From Planctomycetia bacterium (GTDB lineage: Bacteria > Planctomycetota > Planctomycetia > Pirellulales > Thermoguttaceae), in contig JAUNBG010000018.1 of the NCBI GenBank assembly GCA_030527205.1, positions 1-64,000 on the forward strand: a stretch of 64,000 nt of DNA, in the 5' to 3' direction. Within the stretch, counting starts at the first letter, position 1. Each line of letters opens with the position of its first letter. The position numbers and the translations under genes are program-made. Below the pieces are notes generated by a model. The model searched no databases. It saw only the letters and a program-made list of their open reading frames with translations, and was not told the DNA's origin. Positions 56,105-64,000 of this stretch are shown piece after piece.

Positions 56105-56906
56105 CGTCTAAATTAATGGAGACCAAATGAATTCCTGGGTTATTACAAAACGAGCAATCGGAATCATTGATCGTTTATTAGCAAGAAAACTAACGTCATT
56201 GTTTTTTCGACTATTATTTTTTCAAAATACAGAAATAACCATTAAAAACAAAGCTGTTTTAACTTTATAACGTCGTTTGTATGAGAGAAAACAGAGATTC
56301 GAAATATGACGATTATAGCGGGCAAGGATTGAAAAGAAGCTTCGAGAAAAAGAAATCCTTTAGCGTTTTCGAGATCGCTCAATTCTTTTTCTCATTTTTG
56401 ACCCCGTATTTTGCCGAGTTCATTGCCGTTTCTTCGATTCTTAAAATGGGAGTTCAAATTGCCGGTTTATTTCTTATATATCATTCAAGCTGTCTATTTT
56501 ATTCATTTTAAAATTGAAATTTTTACGCAAAAACCAGAAATTTGGAACAATGAACAAAAACAACCTTCCCTTGTTTATAAGAAAAATCAGAACAATCAAA
56601 CAATTTGATAAAATCAGCTTGCTTTCATGAAAATTCAGAGAAAGTTTCGTTTATAACAGTTCGAGAAAAGGGCTTCGTTGGAAAGCAAGAGTCGATTTTA
56701 ATGAATAAACGAATATTAAAAAAGGGACAAATAAGCCCCCTTTGGTTGTTAAACCTTGAATCGATTTGATGTTTTCCGAAACAAAAACGGAAACAGACTT
56801 CATTCCTTTCCGCCAGAATCGTTGAGCTTATAACCCCGACGATTCTGGTTTTTCAGAAGAGTTGATAAAAGCAAGGCAGAAAGTCTTTTTGCGTTAATTC
56901 AAATCC
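56105..56906. other. Intergenic region, about 800 bp
   Basis: No supported gene. A plus-strand frame at 56281-56511 has no Shine-Dalgarno and a composition like the surrounding noncoding DNA. A strong plus-strand terminator-like hairpin occurs at 56813-56853, with no called plus-strand gene before it. Confidence 0.45.
56813..56853 (+). terminator. Orphan terminator-like hairpin
   Basis: CCAGAATCGT (56813-56822) and ACGATTCTGG (56839-56848) form a perfect 10-bp stem followed by five T's on the plus strand. It could also act as a 3' stem for the minus-strand gene ending at 56907, though no T run follows in that direction. Confidence 0.6.
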
Positions 56907-58604
56907 TCAGGGAACAAATTCAATATTTGACCAATAAGCCGCTTCATAGGACCAACTATTGGGTTGATTAAGCAGTTTAATATTGACATTTTTGTCGACA
57001 TAATCTTTTAACGGAACATCAATCGTAACCCAGCCCTTTGCGTCGACAGATTTTTGATCAACCAACTGTTTATGAATTTCTTTGTCGTCAACCTTAACAA
57101 TAAGCTCCCAATCGGATTTTGGATCAGTTACAAAATGAGAAACAACAAGCCGCAACGTTGATTTGTCTTGCGCGATTTTTGTGTCGCAGGAAAGAACGCA
57201 AGCGGTTGTTTTGTTCAACGGATGAGTCATCAAAACATTTTCCTGGCCTCGATATTCTTTTAAAATGCCTGGATTCATATCTGGCCCGCAATCCGAAATG
57301 GACCAGCCGGGAAATCGTTGAGAAACGGACTCGGCAAGCGAATATTCTCGAAATTTGATCTGCTTCAATTCTTCTTCGGAATATTTCAAGTCAGCAATCG
57401 GCTCGGGATCCCAACTGAAAACGAGCTTGCTTGGAGTTGGTTCAATAACAGGAATGAAGAAAACTTCGTCGCCATTGTTATCTGTTTTGACAAAGCCTCC
57501 GATTCGTTCCAGGGACTGTCGCGTCAATCGTTCACAAACGTCAATTAAAGCAGGAAAATGATAATCGGTATGATCAAAGACTTTCGTTTCATTCAATTCG
57601 GCAGAATAACGATCCGGAAGCGCAGAAAAGCCGAGCGTTGTAAAAAGAACGCCTGCTGAACTGGAAGGATTGCAATCGGAATCCTGACCGGCTCGCATGG
57701 AAATAAGAATCGTCTGGTCAAGATCGCCCTTGCCATAAAGCAAACCTAAAAGAACATAAGCCCCATTAATCTTGACATCAATTCCGCCATTGGAGCATTG
57801 TTGATATTCCGGGTCTTCCCGATATTTCTTTTGGCAGAGTTGCCAGGTTGCCTGCCAGTCCTCTGGATTTTCATCGAACCATTTTAAAAGATCGCGAACC
57901 ATTTCCGCATATTGACATTTCTCTGGTATCGCTTTGAGTCCCGCTTCTATTATTTTGATTATATCCTTTTCAAAAAAAGCTTCGCTATACATTGCGCCCA
58001 TAAACTGACCCGCATACATTCCGTCGCTGTAATTCATCAAGCGTCCGAACTTTTCCCCCAATTGAACCGCGTTATTGGGCATTCCGGGAGAGATCAAGCC
58101 GGAAAAATCGGCTTCTATTTGATAATCGATATCATTGGGACATTTTGTAAAATGCGGATGACTTGAATCGGGAGGGGCAATTCCCATTCGAAGATTTTTG
58201 CGACCTGCATCGTTCGCACACCAAAGCGGATATTCGCTATTGGCAAAATCAATTCCCGCTTGACGTATCGAAACATCAAGTCCATATTCTTCCATTGATC
58301 GCAAAAAAGTCATTTCGACATAAAGATCATCTTGACCAAACGCATTATTAATCATATCCGGAGTCCATTGAGGAACATCTTTTTCCGGTATGATCGCGTC
58401 TCGCCAACGAAATTCTGTTGGAGCGCCCCAGCAAACGCCGACAATTTGACCAATCCAACCGGCTTTCATTTTATCTCGATAAACTTTAACGGGAAGCTGT
58501 CGATAAGCAACTCCCTCTTTTTCCTGAGCTGAAAGAGTCGAAACAAAGAGACTCATCGTCATAATACATAAAAACGTCCAACGACAAAAGTTTGTTTTCT
58601 TCAT
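56907..58604 (-). CDS. Secreted ADP-ribosylglycohydrolase-family protein
   Basis: A 565-residue protein with a signal peptide (about residues 1-26, ending LSAQ). The catalytic domain (about 40-370) has the ARH/DraG motifs: AGWIGQIVGVCWGAPTEF, FGQDDLYVEMTFLRSM and the late MRAGQDSDCNPSSSAGVLFT with metal-binding Asp residues. The remaining about 190 residues are beta-rich and may be a carbohydrate-binding-like module. Family members remove ADP-ribose from proteins or small molecules; exported versions in planctomycetes and Bacteroidetes are uncharacterised and may act on other glycosides. AAGGA lies close before the ATG. It stands alone. Confidence 0.88.
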   Translation of the reverse strand: MKKTNFCRWTFLCIMTMSLFVSTLSAQEKEGVAYRQLPVKVYRDKMKAGWIGQIVGVCWGAPTEFRWRDAIIPEKDVPQWTPDMINNAFGQDDLYVEMTFLRSMEEYGLDVSIRQAGIDFANSEYPLWCANDAGRKNLRMGIAPPDSSHPHFTKCPNDIDYQIEADFSGLISPGMPNNAVQLGEKFGRLMNYSDGMYAGQFMGAMYSEAFFEKDIIKIIEAGLKAIPEKCQYAEMVRDLLKWFDENPEDWQATWQLCQKKYREDPEYQQCSNGGIDVKINGAYVLLGLLYGKGDLDQTILISMRAGQDSDCNPSSSAGVLFTTLGFSALPDRYSAELNETKVFDHTDYHFPALIDVCERLTRQSLERIGGFVKTDNNGDEVFFIPVIEPTPSKLVFSWDPEPIADLKYSEEELKQIKFREYSLAESVSQRFPGWSISDCGPDMNPGILKEYRGQENVLMTHPLNKTTACVLSCDTKIAQDKSTLRLVVSHFVTDPKSDWELIVKVDDKEIHKQLVDQKSVDAKGWVTIDVPLKDYVDKNVNIKLLNQPNSWSYEAAYWSNIEFVP

Positions 58605-59157
58605 TTTTTTCCTTAATTCATTAAGTCAAAACCAATAGAACAACCAACTGCTTGTTGGTATACTCAAGCCGGATCAAAACGCAAATCGTTGGGATTCAAT
58701 CCCGACAATCCTGCCAGATGACTCTGGGCAATGAATGTCATTCCGTTCGGCTTCAGTAAATAACCGATAAAGAAATCGAAAACGGTCTTTCATTCCTCTT
58801 TCGGTTTTGCAAAATCGATTTCAAACAATGATTTTCCAAACTAAATTAAAACTATTAAAAATTATAACAGGAAATTTTGTAAAAATAAAGCTTTTTCTTA
58901 AAAAGTTTTTTCATGAAAAAGGACGATTCCGTTTTTCGAAAAAAAAAGATCGACAAACAAAATGTTCATCGATCTTCTTAAGAAAAACTGTTGTCGTCGA
59001 TTATCCCCCATTAAGGAACTCTAAACGAATGTTTTGCAATCATAAATAGTCAATCTTATCGACTTCAATTTTTCATAGCCCTAAATAATTGGTTGATTCA
59101 GCTTGTTTTTTTAAAATAAAGAAACAAATTTCCTTGCTTGTTTAGCAAATCAAATGA
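58605..59157. other. Intergenic region, nothing recognised
   Basis: About 550 bases between two minus-strand genes. No gene, repeat copy or clear promoter was seen. A plus-strand frame at 58807-59049 is AT-rich and unsupported. Confidence 0.45.
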
Positions 59158-59907
59158 TTAACGATAGGTTGTCGGTTGACGGAAGAGCGGCGAAAATGGG
59201 CCAGCGTCCGCGCTGTCATTAAAATCGAGCCACCAATAACCGTCATGCCATTCCATCGACACTTTTCTCCAACCAAGAGGAACTTGGGGATAAGGATAAA
59301 AAGGACCAATGTAAGGAAACGTTCCGGCGCTGTATTGTTTCGGATAAGAAACCTGGGAATAATTCGGATAGTCGGCATACGTCGGCCAAGCATAATTGGG
59401 AAGATTGGCTTGTCCTGCTTGACCGCCAGCAATCGGAACTCCTTGAGGAGCCAAATAATCATTCGGCGCTCGAGTTACTGTTCCGCCTGCGGGAGCAGCT
59501 GGCATGATCGGCGATCCCATCGGTTGGTTATCAACATAAACAATTTCTTCCGAATACAAAGGACTAACTGGTTGTTCCGCATTGACAGTTCGAATGTTGG
59601 TCGAATTGTTTATCGCTTGATAACTCATGTCAGAAACTGGTTGAATGTTAAAATTCCCTTGAACCGTTCGAACTTTCGGAACTTGTTTAATCAATTGCGT
59701 GATTTCCGCTTTTTCCTTTTTCGACGCAATATCGCCTCGAAGACGAACATTGCCATCCTGATACATGACCTCAATGCTGTATTGAGGATACTTTTCTTCC
59801 AATAATTTAGCAATCTTATCGGCCTCTTCCTGATTACCGGCTCGGACGCCCGTGGCTCCAAGGGCGATGGTTAAGGCGAATACCACTGGTACGAACAAAC
59901 GTCGCAT
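59158..59907 (-). CDS. Exported BON-domain protein
   Basis: About 249 residues from ATG 59907, which has an AGGAGG seven bases upstream; the longer frame to 60021 is not needed. A signal peptide (MRRLFVPVVFALTIALGATGVRA) is followed by a BON domain (about 28-95: EEADKIAKLLEEKYPQYSIEVMYQDGNVRLRGDIASKKEKAEITQLIKQVPKVRTVQGNFNI). BON domains bind phospholipid membranes. The rest is Pro/Tyr/Gly-rich (YPNYSQVSYPKQYSAGTFPYIGPFYPYPQVPLGWRKVSMEWHDGYWWLDFND) and ends in an ordered Trp-rich block. Probably an envelope protein. It is divergent from dnaE. Confidence 0.85.
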   Translation of the reverse strand: MRRLFVPVVFALTIALGATGVRAGNQEEADKIAKLLEEKYPQYSIEVMYQDGNVRLRGDIASKKEKAEITQLIKQVPKVRTVQGNFNIQPVSDMSYQAINNSTNIRTVNAEQPVSPLYSEEIVYVDNQPMGSPIMPAAPAGGTVTRAPNDYLAPQGVPIAGGQAGQANLPNYAWPTYADYPNYSQVSYPKQYSAGTFPYIGPFYPYPQVPLGWRKVSMEWHDGYWWLDFNDSADAGPFSPLFRQPTTYR

Positions 59908-60729
59908 GCCTTTTCCTCCTGCCAAGATCTTGTTTGCTGATCGCTGCGGAAACCCTTGTTCCGACGGTTGTTTTCCTTGAATCAATCTTTTTTTCTGCCT
60001 TTTGAACATTTCTGTTTCCATACAGCTCTGTTAAAATTTGGAAAAAAGACTTTTTCCGATTCAAAAAAAACTCATCCATAGCGGATCAATTACGTTTGTA
60101 CTGATCTCGGATTCTTTTATTGTTATTGTTGACACAAAATTGATAATTGATTTCTTACTGGTTTTTGAGCTTATCGGTCAAAACCTTTTCGTTTCTCTAT
60201 ACCGAATGATGATTTTTTTGCAAAAAGTTTAATATTTTGTTTTAAATAGTATTTTATTTACAATTGGAACAATTCATATCAGTATATAAAATCCGTCGAT
60301 AATTATTTTCGGCAAACTTTGACTGTCTGGAGGAGTTTTTTTTGCGATTTTATCAATAATTCATCATTTATGGGAAAAGTTTTTGGTTCAACTTTACCTA
60401 TTTTATGGAAATTACCTGAAAATCAAACTTCTCCGAAGAGTTTTGCTCAAAATGCAGTCCTATTGATATTATAGGAATAACAATTTTGGCAGTTGAACTT
60501 GCTCAATTCAATGGAACATCCCGAATTGTTCGAATCGCAAGTCTGAAAGCAAACCGACGGATCAGGAAAAGGGAAAGATGTTCCTGTTCAAGTTTCGACA
60601 AATTTTTTTGATTCCTGTTCTTTATAATGAATCTTTTTTGTTTGTCGATTAATAATCTTTTAATGTTTTATTGAACTGCAACTAAAACGTCGAAAAAGAG
60701 ATTTCCAAACCAGACGAAAGCATTTATTA

Positions 60730-60757
60730 TTGAGAAAGCTTTTCTTTATGATATAAT
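60730..60757 (+). promoter_or_regulatory. Candidate dnaE promoter
   Basis: TTGAGA (60730-60735) and a perfect TATAAT (60752-60757) are 16 bases apart. Transcription would start near 60764, at the left edge of MITE copy 8. Confidence 0.5.
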
Positions 60758-60764
60758 CATTTTA

Positions 60765-60875
60765 AGGGAGTTTTAAAAACCCAGACTTTTCAACAAGCGT
60801 ATTTCGGATAAAGTCGTTAAAACGAGTTTTTCCAGACAAAACGTCCGCGCTTCGAAGGAGTTTTTTGAACTTCCT
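60765..60875 (+). repeat. MITE-like palindromic element, copy 8
   Basis: A 111-bp copy with ends AGGGAGTTTTAAAAACCC and the complement of AGGAAGTTCAAAAAACTCC. Flanks are TTTA and TATA (3 of 4 match). It lies between the candidate promoter and the dnaE start. Confidence 0.8.
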
Positions 60876-60917
60876 TATAATATTATTTGGACTTTTCAAT
60901 AAAAAGCTGAAAGATAT

Positions 60918-63900
60918 ATGAGCGAAATAGATATTATTCCCGAAAACGGATTGAATGATTTTGAAGATGACTTTGAGGACGATGAGGAAATTTTTGAGGC
61001 GGAGCTTGAGACCTCAGCGGATTCGGATTCTGCTGAGGTCGATCCCGATTTTATTCCTTTTACTCATCTTCATGTTCATTCGCATTATTCCCTGTTGGAT
61101 GGCGCCGGAAAAATTGATGCGTTAATAAAACGGGCCAAAGAGTTAAAAATGACTTCTTTGGCTTTAACGGATCACGGAAATCTTCATGGCGCTCTTGAAT
61201 TTTATCAAAAATGCAGCGCCGCAGGAATCAAACCGATCGTTGGTTATGAAGCTTATGTTGCGCCGCGAAGCCGATTCGATAAGAGCAGTTCCGTTCATGG
61301 CGATTCGAACTATCATTTAACTTTATTGGCAATGAATCGAACCGGTTTTAACAATCTTTTGATTCTGGGAACGCTTGCTTTTACGGAAGGATTTTATCGC
61401 AAACCGCGAATCGATAAAGAACTTCTTGAGAAATATAATGAAGGGCTCATTTGTTTGAGCGGTTGCGTCGGCGGCGAATTAGCGCAAACGATCGTTCGAG
61501 GCAATGCCGATTCAAACTCGCTGAATAGCGCACGAAATGTCGCCATTTGGTACAAAAATCTGTTTGGGGATCGATATTATATCGAACTTCAGGATCATGG
61601 ACTTGATATTCAAAAAACCGCTTTGGAACCAAGCGTTCAAATAGCTCGAGAACTTGGAATTCCAACTGTTGCGACCAATGACGTTCATTATGTTCTTCAA
61701 GAAGATTCCGATGCGCAAGATATTCTGCTTTGCATCAATACGCGGGCATTTCGAACCGATACCAAACGAATGCGAATGGAGTCAGATCAATTTTTTCTGC
61801 GAAGCGGCCGGGAAATGTTGCTTGCTTTGCCAACTCATGAAGACGCGATTCGTCGTTCGGAAGAGATAGCGGCTCGTTGCAGTTTACAAATGGAACTTGG
61901 CAAACGCTTTTTTCCCAATTTTGTTCCGCCGGACGGCAAATCATCCGATAAGTATCTTCGAGAGCTCTGTATAGAAGGGCTCAAACGTCGTTATGCGGAT
62001 AATCCGAAACGAATGATCAACGGCGAACTTTCGGAAGAAGTTATGTTGCGACTGAATCGCGAGCTTGACGTTATTCAAAAGCTTGGTTTTCCCAATTATT
62101 TTCTTATCGTTTGGGATTTTGTTCGCGCGGCAGAAGAACGGGGAATTCATCGAACGGCTCGGGGAAGCGGCGTCGGCGCTTTGGTCTGTTATGCCTTGAA
62201 TATGTCTCATGTATGCCCGTTGGAGTTTGACCTTCTTTTTGAACGTTTTCTTGACGAAAATCGTCTGGAAGCGCCTGATATCGATATCGATTTTGATCAG
62301 CAGCGTCGAGGGGAAATTCTCGATTACGTCAAAAAGAAGTATGGCGAAAATAATGTCGCTCAAATAGGAACATTTGGAACATTAGCGGCTAAAATGGCAA
62401 TTCGGGATGTTGGACGCGCTTTGGGAATGCCGCTTTCTCAGGTTAATGACGTTACGAAACTTGTTCCGGAAGCGCCCAAAATGACGATTGCAAAAGCTTT
62501 TGATCGAAATCCGGAATTAAGTAAAATCTATGAATCGAATCAAGACATTCATGATTTGATCAATTATGCGAAAAAAGTCGAAGGATTGGCCCGATCAGCG
62601 GGAACTCATGCTTGCGCTGTTGTTATTTCCCAGCGTCCCTTGACCGATTTTGTTCCAATTCAACGCGTTCAAGGGAAAGAAGAATATGTAACGCAATGGG
62701 CGGCAGGCGATGTTGAAAAAGCAGGGCTTCTCAAAATGGACTTTTTGGGTTTGAGAAATCTTTCCATTTTGTCCAGCGCCGTTGATATTATTGAACAAAC
62801 GACGGGTCAACGAATCAATCCTTATAAACTGCCGCTGGATGATCAGGCAACTTATGATTTGCTTTGTCGCGGCGAAACCAAAGGGGTTTTTCAGCTTGAA
62901 AGCGGCGGAATTCGAGAACTGTTGATTCGAATGAAGCCAGACAATTTTCGCGACATAATCGCAACATTGGCTCTTTATCGACCAGGTCCCCTGGAAGGAG
63001 GAATGGTCGATGATTATGTCAACGTTAAACATAAACGCAAGAAAGCAACCTATCTTCATCCGATCATGAAAGATGTTCTTGAAGAAACCAATGGCGTTAT
63101 GGTTTATCAGGAACAAATAATGCGGATTTTTAATCGACTTGGGAAAATCCCGCTTTCGAGAACATATTCCAGCGTTAAAGCGATCAGTAAAAAAAAGCAT
63201 GAAGAAATCGAAAAACTTCGAGGCGATTTTGTTCACGGAGCAATGGAAAACGGGTTAAGCGAAAAAGAATCTCAGAATCTTTTTGCTTTGATCGAAAAAT
63301 TTGCCGGTTATGGTTTCAACAAATCGCATTCGACCGCTTATGCGCTTATTGCTTATACAACGGCGTATCTCAAGGCGCATTATCCAGCTGAATTTATGGC
63401 TTCTTTGCTTTGCGGCGATATTTCTGGTCGAAACTTTACCAAAAAAGATAAAACCGTTGAACATATAGAAGACTGTGAACGAATGGGACTTGTCGTTCTT
63501 CCGCCAAATATCAATCAATCAAGCGGTCTTTATAAAGTTATTGACGGGAAAATAGCCTTCGGACTGACCGCGATTAAAGGCTGCGGCGAGGATGCGGCGA
63601 CAGAAATTGTTCGAGCTCGAGACGAAGGGGGACTCTTTCAAAATATATTCGATTTTTATTGTCGCGTCAATACAAAAATCGTAACAAAATCAACTGTTGA
63701 ATCGTTATTGAAAGCGGGCGCTTTTGATTGTTTTGGAGTCAAACGTTCACAAATAATGCAAGTTCTCGACAAAGCGCATAAAAACAGTTTAACGATGGCC
63801 GCAGACCGTCAGAAGGGTCAGAAAAGTCTGTTTGAGCTTCTGAACGAACCGGAAAAAGAGACAACAGCGAAATTCATGGATCAGGCAACGCTGGGATTGC

Positions 63901-64000
63901 CTCAAATCGAAGAATGGAGCGATAAAGAAAAAGCAATCAATGAAAAAGAAGTTCTCGGTTTTTATTTGACTTCTCATCCGCTTAAGGAATATGTCGAGAA
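60918..64000 (+). CDS. dnaE: DNA polymerase III alpha subunit (3' end outside window)
   Basis: The reading frame from ATG 60918 is open to the right edge (about 1027 codons). After an unusual acidic N-terminal extension of about 45 residues (Asp/Glu-rich), the PHP domain begins with FTHLHVHSHYSLLDGAGKIDALIKRAKELKMTSLALTDHGNLHGALEFY. The polymerase core has PNYFLIVWDFVRAAEERGIHRTARGSGVGALVCY, the catalytic APDIDIDFDQQRRGEILDYV, and QLESGGIRELLIRMKPDNFRDIIATLALYRPGPLEGGMVDDYV. The helix-hairpin-helix region follows (IAFGLTAIKGCGEDAATEIVRAR). This is the replicative polymerase. The Shine-Dalgarno (GAAAGA) is weak. A MITE sits in the leader. Confidence 0.97.
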   Translation, partial: MSEIDIIPENGLNDFEDDFEDDEEIFEAELETSADSDSAEVDPDFIPFTHLHVHSHYSLLDGAGKIDALIKRAKELKMTSLALTDHGNLHGALEFYQKCSAAGIKPIVGYEAYVAPRSRFDKSSSVHGDSNYHLTLLAMNRTGFNNLLILGTLAFTEGFYRKPRIDKELLEKYNEGLICLSGCVGGELAQTIVRGNADSNSLNSARNVAIWYKNLFGDRYYIELQDHGLDIQKTALEPSVQIARELGIPTVATNDVHYVLQEDSDAQDILLCINTRAFRTDTKRMRMESDQFFLRSGREMLLALPTHEDAIRRSEEIAARCSLQMELGKRFFPNFVPPDGKSSDKYLRELCIEGLKRRYADNPKRMINGELSEEVMLRLNRELDVIQKLGFPNYFLIVWDFVRAAEERGIHRTARGSGVGALVCYALNMSHVCPLEFDLLFERFLDENRLEAPDIDIDFDQQRRGEILDYVKKKYGENNVAQIGTFGTLAAKMAIRDVGRALGMPLSQVNDVTKLVPEAPKMTIAKAFDRNPELSKIYESNQDIHDLINYAKKVEGLARSAGTHACAVVISQRPLTDFVPIQRVQGKEEYVTQWAAGDVEKAGLLKMDFLGLRNLSILSSAVDIIEQTTGQRINPYKLPLDDQATYDLLCRGETKGVFQLESGGIRELLIRMKPDNFRDIIATLALYRPGPLEGGMVDDYVNVKHKRKKATYLHPIMKDVLEETNGVMVYQEQIMRIFNRLGKIPLSRTYSSVKAISKKKHEEIEKLRGDFVHGAMENGLSEKESQNLFALIEKFAGYGFNKSHSTAYALIAYTTAYLKAHYPAEFMASLLCGDISGRNFTKKDKTVEHIEDCERMGLVVLPPNINQSSGLYKVIDGKIAFGLTAIKGCGEDAATEIVRARDEGGLFQNIFDFYCRVNTKIVTKSTVESLLKAGAFDCFGVKRSQIMQVLDKAHKNSLTMAADRQKGQKSLFELLNEPEKETTAKFMDQATLGLPQIEEWSDKEKAINEKEVLGFYLTSHPLKEYVE

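Larger units (their letters stand above)
59908..60917. other. Divergent intergenic region between the BON gene and dnaE
   Basis: About 1 kb. It holds a candidate dnaE promoter (60730-60757) and MITE copy 8 (60765-60875). A TTGACA at about 60128-60133 lacks a matching -10. No gene is supported. Confidence 0.5.

Noticed and set aside
56281-56511. 76-residue plus-strand protein before the orphan terminator
   Set aside because: Composition resembles noncoding DNA and the start has no ribosome site.
60128-60160. TTGACA box upstream of the BON gene/dnaE interval as a promoter
   Set aside because: No acceptable -10 at 15-19 bases.

Overview
The window is an AT-rich bacterial chromosome segment that looks planctomycetal (Pirellulales-like). 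The evidence is indirect: several gene families I associate mainly with planctomycetes (a small LigD-type phosphoesterase, a YCF48 propeller joined to a CBM9-like domain, a beta-carbonic-anhydrase-like membrane protein, a disordered protein with a SWNDAI-type C-terminus, an RNase-HII-like protein starting GTDEAGYGP), several large exported or membrane-anchored proteins, a Hanks-type kinase, short operons and fairly long intergenic gaps. No rRNA, CRISPR array, prophage or integron was seen. One tRNA (Glu, UUC) is present.

Layout. 1-6.1 kb: a membrane-anchored, zinc-ligand-less beta-carbonic-anhydrase-like protein running off the left edge, then a U32 (RlhA-like) protein behind a TPR gene, all on the minus strand. 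6.4-10.8 kb: a plus-strand pair, a large exported TPR/CHAT protein whose CHAT catalytic residues are missing, overlapping by ATGA with a LigD-type 3'-phosphoesterase. 11-16.4 kb: hemD and a giant exported YCF48/CBM9-like protein. 16.9 kb: tRNA-Glu with a terminator. 17-22.4 kb: MBL-fold hydrolase, two small conserved hypotheticals, a GT4 glycosyltransferase and argG. 23-35 kb: an AsmA-like envelope protein, then a minus-strand run (glycerate 2-kinase, ADPRibase-Mn-like phosphoesterase, PP-loop thiolase-like protein, rnc, a tail-anchored Ser/Thr kinase, an RluA-type pseudouridine synthase). 35-43 kb: secreted GDPD, FtsQ-like protein, CPBP protease, glgB and a DegP/HtrA-like protease.

43-45.5 kb is a small island of decayed mobile DNA: an internally deleted IS5-family transposase, a frameshifted RHS fragment, and a 926-bp IS5-family element with 17-bp inverted repeats and a dead transposase. 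45.5-64 kb: holB, a disordered protein, a folate cluster (folP, RNase-HII-like gene, folC), a large conserved exported protein, a secreted ADP-ribosylglycohydrolase, a BON-domain protein and the 5' part of dnaE.

Two themes cut across the genes. First, eight copies of a short (about 107-131 bp) palindromic element with 18-bp inverted ends lie in intergenic DNA; four have exact 4-bp target duplications, so it behaves as a MITE. A second, weaker bipartite repeat also recurs. Second, many ordinary cytosolic enzymes (U32, glycerate kinase, FolP, FolC, HolB, RNase-HII-like, kinase) carry N/S/Q/K-rich low-complexity insertions that make them clearly longer than their usual family size. I found no clear new defence or biosynthetic system; the best candidates for new biology are the degenerate CHAT/phosphoesterase pair, the dead carbonic-anhydrase-like membrane protein, the MITE family and the low-complexity insertions.
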